From assembly GCA_003215295.1 (NCBI GenBank), contig QCKN01000003.1, positions 1 through 64,000 on the forward strand: DNA of 64,000 nt. The letters are read 5' to 3'. The translations under genes were made by a program, and so were the position numbers. The first letter of the stretch is position 1, and every line of letters starts with the position of its first letter. The notes under the pieces were generated by a model. The model was not told the DNA's origin. It saw only the letters and a program-made list of their open reading frames with translations, and ran no database searches. Below are positions 37,225 through 45,563 of this stretch, one piece after another. The DNA comes from Prochlorococcus sp. AG-409-P03. Its GTDB lineage: Bacteria > Cyanobacteriota > Cyanobacteriia > PCC-6307 > Cyanobiaceae.

Positions 37225-38416
37225 AATTTTCTAATTTTTTGTATAACTCATCATACTCTCTAACTTTGAAGCATTCTCTGTACAATTCTAATCTCTTGAC
37301 AGCTACTTTATTTAAATCGAAATACATGTCTGAAAGCTTGTTTAGATTTTGTCCCATGTTAATCCGATGCTTTTTATCTCTAATAACTTTAGTTAATACT
37401 TTTACCCATTCAGATTTAGACGCTTCAGGGCTAATAAGATATCCAGTGACTCCGTTCTGGATGGTCTCACTATAACATCCTACATCCGAGGCAATCAAGG
37501 GGACAGAGTATCGCCCACACTCAGCTACTTTAATTTCAGATTTTGAATCATTAAATGGATTCATTTGAAGAGGTGCTATAGCAATATCCATACGAGAGTA
37601 AATAGCACCATAATGGTCTGCGGGAAGAGCATTGAAGATATTGTAATTTCTAGCACCTTTAAATCCGCGCATCAAAATACGCTCATAATTATCCCAAACA
37701 TCGTGTTGCCAATCTCTTTTCTGACCTTCGGCAATGGGAGGTCTTCCATAAAAGTCCCAGCTAATATTCTCTCGCCCAACTTTTTGGTTTACAAAATGAG
37801 GAACTCCAGCAAACTCTTTCACATCTTCTTCATGATGAATCCCCCCTGCCCATCCAATCCTAACAAATCTTTTTCTAGGCGACGGTGCTTTTGGAACATT
37901 CCAACAATCGAGATTATAATCAACTGCATTTTTTACTACTGCGAGAACTCCACCACAAAAATCTTTAACTCTTTCAGCAAACTTTATTTGTGTTACTGTA
38001 ACAAGGTCTGAATTATTGTAGTAAAATTTTGTAGTGTCAGACAGCCCTTGCTCTTCATACACCTGCTTTAACCTGTGACCGTCATATAATTCGGTCAACA
38101 AATCATCAGTATCATAATGAACAAATTTCCCAAACTCTTTTGCTTTGCCTATTACTCTACCCGTGTACGGGGCTCCCCAGTTACATATATTATGGACAAA
38201 AACTACATCTGCCCATTTCATGTTTTCAAAGTCCCAATCTTCTTTCCATTGCCCTGCTTGCTCCCCTTCTTCTATGATCCCTAAGGGATTTTTATCAAAC
38301 CTCATTTCTAACAAATGAGGATATAACTCTAGGAGCTTTTGAAACGGAGCCCATGCTCGGTAATATGCACATCCACCATCATTAGCGGGTACAACAAGTA
38401 TCTTTAATCTATCCAT
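37196..38416 (-). CDS. GT4-type glycosyltransferase, first gene of glycan cluster
   Basis: 406 residues. GGCAYYRAWAPFQKLL at the N-terminus, RIGWAGGIHHEEDV in the middle and IAIAPLQMNPFNDSKSEIKVAECG (the donor-binding region, split here) at about 280-303 give a GT4 assignment. Its ATG follows the T-run of a terminator directly, so the ~15-kb cluster may have its own start signal hidden in the terminator region or rely on read-through. Confidence 0.75.
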   Translation of the reverse strand: MDRLKILVVPANDGGCAYYRAWAPFQKLLELYPHLLEMRFDKNPLGIIEEGEQAGQWKEDWDFENMKWADVVFVHNICNWGAPYTGRVIGKAKEFGKFVHYDTDDLLTELYDGHRLKQVYEEQGLSDTTKFYYNNSDLVTVTQIKFAERVKDFCGGVLAVVKNAVDYNLDCWNVPKAPSPRKRFVRIGWAGGIHHEEDVKEFAGVPHFVNQKVGRENISWDFYGRPPIAEGQKRDWQHDVWDNYERILMRGFKGARNYNIFNALPADHYGAIYSRMDIAIAPLQMNPFNDSKSEIKVAECGRYSVPLIASDVGCYSETIQNGVTGYLISPEASKSEWVKVLTKVIRDKKHRINMGQNLNKLSDMYFDLNKVAVKRLELYRECFKVREYDELYKKLENYEQTIYQNS

Positions 38417-38450
38417 AATAAAAATATAGGGAGCCGAAGCTCCCTATATT
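38417..38450 (-). terminator. UUCG-loop terminator before the glycan cluster
   Basis: Minus strand: AATATAGGGAGC-TTCG-GCTCCCTATATT (38450-38423), then TTTATT and the ATG of the first glycosyltransferase. Perfect 12-bp stem with a stable tetraloop. Confidence 0.85.
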
Positions 38451-38457
38451 ATAGCCA

Positions 38458-38481
38458 TTAATCTTTATTAATAAAGATTAA
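38458..38481. repeat. 24-base perfect palindrome
   Basis: TTAATCTTTATT followed by its exact reverse complement, overlapping the stop codon of the 38699 gene. No loop, so as RNA it would need an unpaired centre; as DNA it is a potential protein dimer site. Confidence 0.7.
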
Positions 38482-38699
38482 TCCTCCTCTTCATTACTTT
38501 CTTCTTCTAAATCTTGCTCGTCTTCTTCGATCCCTAAAAGTTCTTCAAGCTCTGCAACCTTCTCTTCCATATCTGCTTTCTGGGCCTTGGCTCCTTCGAG
38601 TTGCTGCTCAGTATTAGCAATGTAGTCAGTAACTTGCATCACATTTTGTGTGTAGCCTGTAAGCATCGTTTTAAGAAATTCTTCAGCTTTTGCTTCCAT
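38478..38699 (-). CDS. small coiled-coil protein
   Basis: 73 residues, helical throughout (ANTEQQLEGAKAQKADMEEK) with a Glu/Asp tail. Its ATG shares a base with the stop of the lipoprotein gene upstream. No family recognised. Confidence 0.6.
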   Translation of the reverse strand: MEAKAEEFLKTMLTGYTQNVMQVTDYIANTEQQLEGAKAQKADMEEKVAELEELLGIEEDEQDLEEESNEEED

Positions 38700-39085
38700 T
38701 ACGCTTTCTCCTTAAGTGCTTCTTTTTTGTTGTCAGCTACCTCTTTATCATTAGCAGCCTTTGTTGCGTCTGAGGAATGCGAAAGACCTAAGCCTGAACC
38801 TAAAGACTTAACCGCTTCACCAAACTCAACATTCTTGTTAAGAGGAACAACTGCCATAACCATATTAGAGTAATGTTGCCTCTTTCTTGGGCTAAAAACA
38901 GATCCAACCCCTTCCCATGCAGCTAGACTAGGAAGGAAACCCTTCAGCATAGTCCACAGAGTATCAAGAAAACCTCCAGGAGAATTAGTAGTACCTTCTC
39001 CTAAAAAGCCTTCCACCATGGAACAAGAAGTTAATCCTATCCCGAGTATAGCTGCAAAACCGATCATATAAATAGTATTTTTCAT
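38699..39085 (-). CDS. putative lipoprotein
   Basis: 128 residues with a clean lipoprotein signal (hydrophobic residues 5-20, LTSC at 18-21), a neutral central region (SPRKRQHYSNMVMAVVPLNK) and a Lys/Ala/Glu helix at the end. Unexpectedly co-transcribed with the gp32-like gene (four-base overlap). Possible envelope role in exclusion or lysis. Confidence 0.65.
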   Translation of the reverse strand: MKNTIYMIGFAAILGIGLTSCSMVEGFLGEGTTNSPGGFLDTLWTMLKGFLPSLAAWEGVGSVFSPRKRQHYSNMVMAVVPLNKNVEFGEAVKSLGSGLGLSHSSDATKAANDKEVADNKKEALKEKA

Positions 39086-39825
39086 GATTGTAGCCTCTTC
39101 ATATAATCATCATCAGAGGCATCATTTGAAGTTTGATGATTATCGTTAGCAGATCTTTCTACCGCAGAAAACGGATTGATGCTTTCGGCAACCTGCTTTA
39201 GTTCTTCATAATCCTCCAACTTAACGAGGGAGTAAATATCATGAAGAGATTCCATCCACGCTGCGGTCTCTTGCCCAGAGCCAGCTTCGGAGGGCTTAGG
39301 ACGAGGCGCAGACTGGTCGTACTTAGGCCACTGGCCCTCCATAACTTTAATAATCTTAAAGTCATGCCCGTCCTTAAGATCGGTAATGTCACCGTAATCA
39401 GGATCACACATTGCAGCAATGATCTTCTTAAAGAGGATAATGCCAACTGAAAGAATCTTAACATCTCCAGTTTCACGCTCAACTACATTCATGTAGTAGC
39501 GATCTCGACCTTTAATCTGTCGAGCCAAATTCTCGTCCTTTGTGGGCTCTTTCCACAAAGAATAGTAAAGGTTACAAATGGGGCATTGTTCCCCATGAAC
39601 CTGACGGCAATGGATGTTCTTAACATTCCCATCGCTAGTAGGTACGCGATGAATCTTTGTCATCGCGTAAAAATCCAAATCGTCCTCCTTGGGAGGAAGG
39701 ATTCGTAGAACTGTTGTCCCCTCTTGGAGTTGGACGAAGTTATTGCTAAAGTCGCTAGAACCTCCCGATGCGGGGTTGGACAGCTTCTCATGCATAGCTC
39801 TAATTTTATCTAAATCAATTGCCAT
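39082..39825 (-). CDS. gp32-like single-strand DNA-binding protein
   Basis: 247 residues. An OB-fold core with TTVLRILPPKEDDLDFYAMT and the zinc-type HCRQVHGEQCPICNLYY (His, Cys, CxxC at about 72-88), then a long mixed region and an acidic, Ser/Asn/Asp-rich C-terminal tail (NDASDDDYM) for partner binding: the T4 gp32 layout. Coats single-strand DNA in replication and recombination. Leader of about 35 bases with ACAGGAG. Confidence 0.8.
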   Translation of the reverse strand: MAIDLDKIRAMHEKLSNPASGGSSDFSNNFVQLQEGTTVLRILPPKEDDLDFYAMTKIHRVPTSDGNVKNIHCRQVHGEQCPICNLYYSLWKEPTKDENLARQIKGRDRYYMNVVERETGDVKILSVGIILFKKIIAAMCDPDYGDITDLKDGHDFKIIKVMEGQWPKYDQSAPRPKPSEAGSGQETAAWMESLHDIYSLVKLEDYEELKQVAESINPFSAVERSANDNHQTSNDASDDDYMKRLQS

Positions 39826-39868
39826 TTTTTTTCTCCTGTGTCGTAGTAGACAGTTTGTTGGTTAGGCT

Positions 39869-39874
39869 ATTATA
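39869..39874 (-). promoter_or_regulatory. -10 box before the gp32-like gene
   Basis: TATAAT (39874-39869, minus strand), preceded by TGGG and no clear -35. It leaves a leader with a good Shine-Dalgarno before ATG 39825. Confidence 0.5.
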
Positions 39875-39894
39875 CCCAGTTGATTAAATTATTG

Positions 39895-40344
39895 TTACGA
39901 ATATATATTTTTTTCTGCTCGACCATTGGCCGAAAGTTGGATAAGCATATCTTTTCTATGAATAAAGGCTTGAACTAAACTCTTTAAAAGGTTTAGTTTA
40001 TGCATAGACTCATTAAGAGTGGTGCTTAATTCTATGTAGGTACTATGAGAAAAAACATAATCATCCAAATCTTTAGCAGTAGCTTTCTTCCCCTCAGCTT
40101 TGCAACGGATAGAATAGTCTTTCCTTGTTTCAGATGCGAATTGGGTAACTCTTAGAGAAGATTGCTCAACATCTTTTTTAGCGAGATCACAAAGTCCACT
40201 ATAGTACGAGAACTGACTTGCATGTTTTATTAGCTCATTATCAATATCTTTATCGCTAATTTTTATGATAGAATCAGAAATGTCTACAAACAGATCCCAA
40301 TCCAAATCTTGATACGCTAGAAGTAAGTCATCAGCCCTGCTCAT
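39895..40344 (-). CDS. helical protein, possible recombination mediator
   Basis: 149 residues, almost all helix, including YYSGLCDLAKKDVEQSSLRV and STYIELSTTLNESMHKLNLL segments. Position next to gp32-like and recombinase functions and the general helical make-up are compatible with a UvsY-like mediator, but sequence alone does not establish it. Overlaps the metalloprotease-like gene by 14 bases. Confidence 0.5.
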   Translation of the reverse strand: MSRADDLLLAYQDLDWDLFVDISDSIIKISDKDIDNELIKHASQFSYYSGLCDLAKKDVEQSSLRVTQFASETRKDYSIRCKAEGKKATAKDLDDYVFSHSTYIELSTTLNESMHKLNLLKSLVQAFIHRKDMLIQLSANGRAEKNIYS

Positions 40345-40717
40345 GTAAAAGCTCCTTAGATAATTCTGGGTTTAGTCGAGCAAACATCATAATTGCTCGG
40401 GAGACTGTAATAGTCAGTCGTTCGTTAGAAGTATACACATATTCTTCATCTTCCCCCTCACCTTCACCTCCCATGCCGCAAAGCTCTAGATAGGCATGAC
40501 ATATCTCATGGAAGAGTGTCTCCCGTGCGGGAGCGGATTCTATTTTATCTTCAAGGTGGATTTGATAGGTATCAAAGTCACAGGTTCCCCAACAATTTGA
40601 AGAACCTGATTTTAAACCTTTCTTAAATACAATATCGAAAGTGGCCCAACCAACATTCACTTTTTGAAGCTTTGGGTTATCTTTTATTTTATCAAAAATA
40701 TGATTACTCTTCGTCAT
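40331..40717 (-). CDS. HEXXH metallopeptidase-like protein
   Basis: 128 residues with LFHEICHAYLELCG: the HEICH zinc motif of zincin proteases, with upstream beta strands (TYQIHLEDKI) as in SprT/IrrE-like folds. It could process a phage or host protein. ATG 40717 overlaps the helicase stop. Confidence 0.65.
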   Translation of the reverse strand: MTKSNHIFDKIKDNPKLQKVNVGWATFDIVFKKGLKSGSSNCWGTCDFDTYQIHLEDKIESAPARETLFHEICHAYLELCGMGGEGEGEDEEYVYTSNERLTITVSRAIMMFARLNPELSKELLHEQG

Positions 40718-42005
40718 CGAAATAATCCTCACCCTCTGTTAGTCGTAATATGCTGTAATCAATATTGACAGGAACAACAAACCTTTGCTTGCCGTTTCTC
40801 GATTTCATCACATAGGCTCGCATCCTACCCTCATCAAATTCTTCCTCTGTTTGATTTAGGGATACGGCATAGTCACAAGTACGAATCTTACCGTAAGCAT
40901 CAGCCAATTCAGCATCTGTAATCAATTTTACCGATCTTCCTTGTCTGTTAGTTTGCGTTGCAGTCCAGACCAGAATATTGTTTTCAACCGCTAAACCCCG
41001 AAGCTCTTCACTAATTCTTTGTTGTGCTTGATACTCAGCTAATCCTTCGCGTGTAGGTCGCATAAGCTCCAGATAATCTAAGAGGATAATGTCAGGTACA
41101 AAGTCTTCGTAATTCTTTAGCTGAACCATCAAAGATCTTACCGCATTAACAGTCGCCAAGCCCGTAGGGAATTCTTTGATAATCAAACGACTCTCAGGGA
41201 ACTCATCTTTAAAGACTTGAAGCCTCTCAGTAACGATATGGTACTTCTCTTTTAGGTTTCTCTGCTGTATAAGTGTGGTTACAGAATCAAATCTTTGAGC
41301 AATTTTGTCTTCACTCATTTCAAGAGAGATGTAAAGAACCTTCTTATTCTCCATCAACGCTTGAACGCCTTGGTTAACAAGATATAAGGATTTGCCAACC
41401 CCAGGAGGGGCAACAACCATAGCTAACTCTTTCCTGCTGAGGCCCCCCTCCAGTTCTCTATTTAGAGTTGGGAAAACCAAGCTAAAGCGTTCGCCTTCAG
41501 CCTCCTTAAATATACGCTCAAATCTACCTTTAATATCGTCAAAGTAAAGGTGTCCATAATCAACATTTCTATTAACAGTTAACGCCTTTCTGACTACGGA
41601 TTCAATCTCATCAATCTTATCATCCTTCATCAACCCTATACTTTCGGTAATGGCTGATTTCATAGCCTCTTTTCTAGCAAAAGATTCTACTATATCCAGA
41701 TAAAACTCAACATTATCAATAGAAGAAGTGTCCATGCTGTTGATGTAGTGTAACTCATCAACATAATCAGAAAGCTGCTCCTTACCTTCTTTTACATCCT
41801 TAACTTCTTCAACTAAAAAATCATCAGTAGGAAGACTACTATACTTGTCATAGTGCGTCCTGATGGATGAGAAAAGTGTACCGTGAATCGGGAATTCAAA
41901 ATATTCCTCCTTCACAAGAGAAGCTATCTGGAGATAAAAATCTCTATTGTATTTGGAGAGGAAGAGAATACCTCGTTGGATATTCTCACTAAAATCGTAT
42001 TTCAT
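40704..42005 (-). CDS. dnaB: DnaB-type replicative helicase
   Basis: 433 residues. N-terminal DnaB-like helical domain (IQRGILFLSKYNRDFY), linker, then a RecA-type motor with Walker A APPGVGKS (199-206), LYISLEMSEDKIAQRF, DIILLDYLELM (Walker B) and TATQTNRQGR. Comparable to T4 gp41: hexameric 5'-3' helicase at the fork. An acidic C-terminus (GEDYFDDEE) may contact partners. Confidence 0.85.
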   Translation of the reverse strand: MKYDFSENIQRGILFLSKYNRDFYLQIASLVKEEYFEFPIHGTLFSSIRTHYDKYSSLPTDDFLVEEVKDVKEGKEQLSDYVDELHYINSMDTSSIDNVEFYLDIVESFARKEAMKSAITESIGLMKDDKIDEIESVVRKALTVNRNVDYGHLYFDDIKGRFERIFKEAEGERFSLVFPTLNRELEGGLSRKELAMVVAPPGVGKSLYLVNQGVQALMENKKVLYISLEMSEDKIAQRFDSVTTLIQQRNLKEKYHIVTERLQVFKDEFPESRLIIKEFPTGLATVNAVRSLMVQLKNYEDFVPDIILLDYLELMRPTREGLAEYQAQQRISEELRGLAVENNILVWTATQTNRQGRSVKLITDAELADAYGKIRTCDYAVSLNQTEEEFDEGRMRAYVMKSRNGKQRFVVPVNIDYSILRLTEGEDYFDDEE

Positions 42006-42007
42006 TT

Positions 42008-42472
42008 CTACTGTGGTTTATCGAAGTCTAATTTACCTGGATCTCGGCCCACATTGTTATAGTTGTCTCTCGTCAATTGTTTAGCATTATTAATAGCATC
42101 TGTGAATTCTTCCTCAGTTCTCCTTTTAGCTTTGCCTTCCTTTACGAATTCTTCGCCATTAGGAGTTACTCTAGAATAGTGCTGCCATCCTTTCTTTATT
42201 GCTCTTTCTGATCTTTCAATCGAATCCTTTAAGAACTTATCTGCTTCCTGTTTATTCATCCCCTTGAGATCATATTCTTTATTCCTAGCCCTTACAGTAT
42301 GGAAATCAGTATCGGTCCCCCAGTTAAAATTAGGCAGTTGTGAACCATAATATCTATTACCGAATTTACCACATTTTTTAGGGCATTTGGTTTTTTTAGG
42401 AGCTTTCCCTACAGGAGCCTCACGCTCCCAAATAACACCACAGTCTTTACATAAATAGTCGAATTTAGCCAT
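42008..42472 (-). CDS. zinc-ribbon protein
   Basis: 154 residues: CKDCGVIWE and CPKKCGKFGNRYYG (FmdB-like ribbon with CxxC and CxxxC) at the N-terminus, then a long helical, basic region (RARNKEYDLKGMNKQEADKF). Good AGGAGG ribosome site. Two bases from the helicase gene. Unknown role. Confidence 0.65.
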   Translation of the reverse strand: MAKFDYLCKDCGVIWEREAPVGKAPKKTKCPKKCGKFGNRYYGSQLPNFNWGTDTDFHTVRARNKEYDLKGMNKQEADKFLKDSIERSERAIKKGWQHYSRVTPNGEEFVKEGKAKRRTEEEFTDAINNAKQLTRDNYNNVGRDPGKLDFDKPQ

Positions 42473-42488
42473 TATAATGCCTCCTACT

Positions 42489-42494
42489 ATTATA
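42489..42494 (-). promoter_or_regulatory. -10 box before the zinc-ribbon/helicase genes
   Basis: TATAAT (minus strand) 16 bases before ATG 42472, with AGGAGG between. No strong -35 seen. Confidence 0.45.
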
Positions 42495-42508
42495 GTGGGT
42501 GCATATTA

Positions 42509-43498
42509 CTATTCACAGCAATTGCAGCATTTATCGGATACTACGCACTCGGATAATAACTCTTCTATAACATCACATACCGCTTTTTTCATTCTGCCCA
42601 TTGTGCTATTTGCCTCACAGTCAGCGTTTCGTAAAGCAGTACGAACTTTTTTCCCAAACTTTTCTGCTGCTTTTTTAGGGTTAAGAATTAATTCATGAGC
42701 ACTCCAATCCATACCACCCGAAGATTGATTGCCATCAGGAGTATCCATGCCGAAAGAATCCATCAAATCAGAATCAGATTGTGAGGCTGGAGGTAAAGAA
42801 TCGTCGCTGCCCATTCCTGTATTTTTACATGTAAGGACTGGCGCATCGTTAGGATTGCGGGGAGGTTGATTTTCACATATTGACCAATTATATCCCGTTC
42901 TGTATGGAACTTGAGCCCCTGGATGCTGTGTATCTCGCCTTTCTATTGTTTTTACTTTAACACAATTATCCACGCATTTTAGATCTTCAGACCTGATAAT
43001 GCCATTGCAAACAGTTAAACATTTTAAAGTCTCACCTTCAAAGGTAGGGGCACAACACTCACTAGAGAAGGGCTTTTTCTGTAATCTTTTAATTTTTCCA
43101 GAAAAAGTTCTAGTTATCACTGTTCCGTTTGTATGTCTTAGGCTTGCAGGCTTTCCATCTGCATCTTTCAAGCACTCTGGGAGCTTATCGGCTAGAGAAC
43201 CTTGAGTGGCTATTAATTGGTCTGCTTCTTCTTTAGTGGTACACCAATCAGAAACCTTTTTTCTAACCTTAATTTCAATGGTCCTTCTATTCTCTTTATG
43301 CTGATGTAAGGGTCTACCCGCACCTGGGGGGTTTCCTGGATCTCGATTATCACCACCGATCCCGCCTCTTTTTATGTTTACACCACTTTCTAATTTAACA
43401 CTAAAATGAAACTCACACTCCTGTAAACATTCACATGTTTGCGTCCCTGTGCCCGTTCCTGGTGGTATTCCGTCTCCGTGCGTTCCAAATAAAACCAT
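42509..43498 (-). CDS. cysteine-rich protein, tandem paralogue A
   Basis: 329 residues with about 20 cysteines: CECLQEC opening, SECCAPTF, LKCLTVCNG, LKCVDNCVK and a C-terminal CVVSDKCCNCCE. Beta-strand-like segments alternate with Pro/Asn loops. Layout parallels the next gene (opening CxCxxxC then a strand of about ten residues; closing CC-x-C). No signal peptide. Likely a virion or secreted protein stabilised by disulfides or metals. Confidence 0.6.
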   Translation of the reverse strand: MVLFGTHGDGIPPGTGTGTQTCECLQECEFHFSVKLESGVNIKRGGIGGDNRDPGNPPGAGRPLHQHKENRRTIEIKVRKKVSDWCTTKEEADQLIATQGSLADKLPECLKDADGKPASLRHTNGTVITRTFSGKIKRLQKKPFSSECCAPTFEGETLKCLTVCNGIIRSEDLKCVDNCVKVKTIERRDTQHPGAQVPYRTGYNWSICENQPPRNPNDAPVLTCKNTGMGSDDSLPPASQSDSDLMDSFGMDTPDGNQSSGGMDWSAHELILNPKKAAEKFGKKVRTALRNADCEANSTMGRMKKAVCDVIEELLSECVVSDKCCNCCE

Positions 43499-44409
43499 TA
43501 CCCTTCCTCCTCCTCTTCACAATCACAGCAAAGTTCTGTGCTTACAAATTCCTGTACAGGATTGCCAGGACCCCCGAGAGTAATAGCAAAACTCTCACAA
43601 TTCTTTTGCATTTGTTTAAGCATTCCGCAAATCGCTTTTGATGAATCGTTTCCTCCTGCTGCTAAAGCTTGTGCTAAATCATTACCAAAAGTAGTTCCGT
43701 GAGGTACAGTGGCAGGAAATTGTTCATTAACTACATCATTATTATCAAAATAGGAATTATCTTCTAAAATATCAATAATACCCTGTTCACTTTCTGAGGT
43801 AAGACCCGCTTCTTCAGCAGTGTCTTTCCAACCTGAATCCTTATCACCACATTCTTTTCTAAATTCTACAGCGCGAGGGGGTTGTGGTTCTCCAAATGCT
43901 TCAGAACGAGGTCTTGCATGTCTTATACTTATTTTGCATTGCTGCTTGCATTGTCCTACATCCTCAATAGAGCCACAATCATTATCAAAATTACCCCAGC
44001 AGGCAGGTATATCATCACAAACCCCTGTGTCTGTAGAACCTAAGATTTTTCTAATGAGTGTGCGGCTTCTGATGTTACAGGATGCTTCTCTTAATCCACC
44101 TCCAGTAGGAGTTCCGAGAGGCGAAGACGCATTTGTTACAGCCCCTCCAAAACAGTCTTGATCAGGAAGCTCTAAACTTCCCCAGGTGCTACATTCACGA
44201 AATCTTTTAACAGAAAACATCAGTTTTATACTCCTGATCATTCCCTGCTCAGTAAACTCACCTGTGCCAGCTTGGACATTATCAGGTAACTTTTTATTTA
44301 AATTTATACTGATTGTGTTATCACATATGTCTGTGCAATAACATTTTTCATCAGGTGGACTATCATCTGGGGAAACTCCAGGTTGTTGTGTTCCGAAAAA
44401 TTTTGCCAT
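43498..44409 (-). CDS. cysteine-rich protein, tandem paralogue B
   Basis: 303 residues with about 17 cysteines: CYCTDICDNTISINLNKKL at the start, CGSIEDVGQCKQQCKIS in the middle and LCCDCEEEEEG at the end. The stop and the next ATG share one base. Domain order matches the downstream neighbour, consistent with a duplication that has since diverged. Confidence 0.6.
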   Translation of the reverse strand: MAKFFGTQQPGVSPDDSPPDEKCYCTDICDNTISINLNKKLPDNVQAGTGEFTEQGMIRSIKLMFSVKRFRECSTWGSLELPDQDCFGGAVTNASSPLGTPTGGGLREASCNIRSRTLIRKILGSTDTGVCDDIPACWGNFDNDCGSIEDVGQCKQQCKISIRHARPRSEAFGEPQPPRAVEFRKECGDKDSGWKDTAEEAGLTSESEQGIIDILEDNSYFDNNDVVNEQFPATVPHGTTFGNDLAQALAAGGNDSSKAICGMLKQMQKNCESFAITLGGPGNPVQEFVSTELCCDCEEEEEG

Positions 44410-44461
44410 AATACTTCTCCCTTTTATATAGGGACTACTCTTGGCAAAAAAGATTGTTTCT

Positions 44462-44917
44462 TTACGGAGTTATAGCACCTCTAGCTCTCCACCTAAATAG
44501 AACTTCTTTCTTTTTTTCGTTTTTTATTATGGATATTACAGCTTGTGTTTGATCCCAAGGAACTTTTCGAACATGAGAAATTGCTTTCCACATGCTATCT
44601 ACCCCAGCTACTCTCATCTGAGTTCTACAAGCCTTCTGACATCTAGCCTCTGCTTCCGAGATTAGGCGAATACCTAAAGGAGAATCCTTATTAATTTTAT
44701 CCTTCTTGATCTTTTTCATCTCGGGGGTTACTTCCATTAATTTGGACCAGTTTACCACTCCAGGCTGTTTTACCATTCTAGGCTCCTTTACGCCGCAAAT
44801 ATTATCAGAAGGCGTAGCAATCCACTCATCTATTTGGTAAGATAAAAAAGTATTATCTAAAAGAGGAGGAAGGCATCCTGTGCCTAACCCTAAAAAGAAT
44901 ATGATTAACCGATCCAT
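44462..44917 (-). CDS. exported hypothetical protein
   Basis: 151 residues with a hydrophobic N-terminus ending in LGTGC (Cys 15), which may be a poor lipobox or part of a signal anchor, followed by a basic helical domain (KKIKKDKINKDS, ARCQKACRTQM). Unrecognised. Overlaps a small membrane-peptide gene. Confidence 0.5.
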   Translation of the reverse strand: MDRLIIFFLGLGTGCLPPLLDNTFLSYQIDEWIATPSDNICGVKEPRMVKQPGVVNWSKLMEVTPEMKKIKKDKINKDSPLGIRLISEAEARCQKACRTQMRVAGVDSMWKAISHVRKVPWDQTQAVISIIKNEKKKEVLFRWRARGAITP

Positions 44918-45012
44918 CTTATTAATCCATATAAAAGCAAGGAGCCTAAAGTAGCATACAGTAAAGCTAAAACTATAATCTCCCGTGTTACTTGATCGTC
45001 TCGTTTATACAC
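44905..45012 (-). CDS. 35-residue membrane peptide
   Basis: GTG 45012 lies seven bases after GGGGAG, a strong ribosome site, and overlaps the IscA-like stop by eight bases. Sequence: a charged start (MYKRDDQVTRE) then a 21-residue hydrophobic helix ending in LIRWIG. A longer frame from 45111 reads through the IscA-like gene and is not favoured. Confidence 0.55.
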   Translation of the reverse strand: MYKRDDQVTREIIVLALLYATLGSLLLYGLIRWIG

Positions 45013-45316
45013 TAAATGACTCCCCACAACCACAGGTTTTTGACGCTGAAGGGTTTTCAAATTTAAACCCTCTACCCATAAGGCTTTCCTCAAAATCAAC
45101 CTCTGTACCATTCAAATACAAAAAAGATTTAGGATCACATATTATATTGCCATACTGCATATCTAACTCGGTTTTATTATCATCGAAGCCTAAGGTGTAT
45201 GAAAATCCACTACACCCTCCACCCTTAACACCTACACGAAGAAAGACACTACCTAAATTTTGTTCGGTAACAATTCTATCAACTTCTGCTTGTGCTTTTT
45301 TACTAAGAGTTATCAT
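45005..45316 (-). CDS. IscA/ErpA-like Fe-S carrier
   Basis: 103 residues of the HesB/IscA A-type carrier family: GGGCSGFSY (C35) and SKTCGCGESF (C95, C97) are the three cluster ligands. It would pass Fe-S clusters to apo-proteins, here most simply the adjacent ferredoxin, or the two radical SAM enzymes of the glycan cluster. ATG 45316 overlaps the ferredoxin stop by 14 bases. Confidence 0.85.
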   Translation of the reverse strand: MITLSKKAQAEVDRIVTEQNLGSVFLRVGVKGGGCSGFSYTLGFDDNKTELDMQYGNIICDPKSFLYLNGTEVDFEESLMGRGFKFENPSASKTCGCGESFSV

Positions 45317-45563
45317 ATTCGTCTGCCAACAAAGCATTAAGTTGAATCCATCTATCTTCCGACTCATCTTCTTGCCTTATTGCATCTACTGGACATTCTG
45401 GTTCACAAGCAGCGCAATCAATACATTCTTCGGGATGAATAAACATCGGAAGATTAGAAGTATCTTCTTTTGGTTCAGCTTCGTGGATGCAGTCCACTGG
45501 GCAAACTTCTACGCATGCTGTGTCTTTAACTCCTACACAAGGTTCCTGTATTACATATGTCAT
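45303..45563 (-). CDS. seven-iron/dicluster-type ferredoxin
   Basis: 86 residues: CVGVKDTACVEVCPVDC and ECIDCAACEPECPVDAI, the two cluster motifs of bacterial ferredoxins with an expanded first motif (3Fe-4S or 4Fe-4S) and a C-terminal extension (RWIQLNALLADEYDNS). Located one base after the ribonucleotide reductase, for which it may supply electrons, and before the IscA-like gene. Confidence 0.85.
   Translation of the reverse strand: MTYVIQEPCVGVKDTACVEVCPVDCIHEAEPKEDTSNLPMFIHPEECIDCAACEPECPVDAIRQEDESEDRWIQLNALLADEYDNS

Noticed and set aside
37239-37475. Plus-strand frames opposite the glycan cluster
   Set aside because: Shadows of the strong minus-strand coding frames; no ribosome sites or recognisable products.
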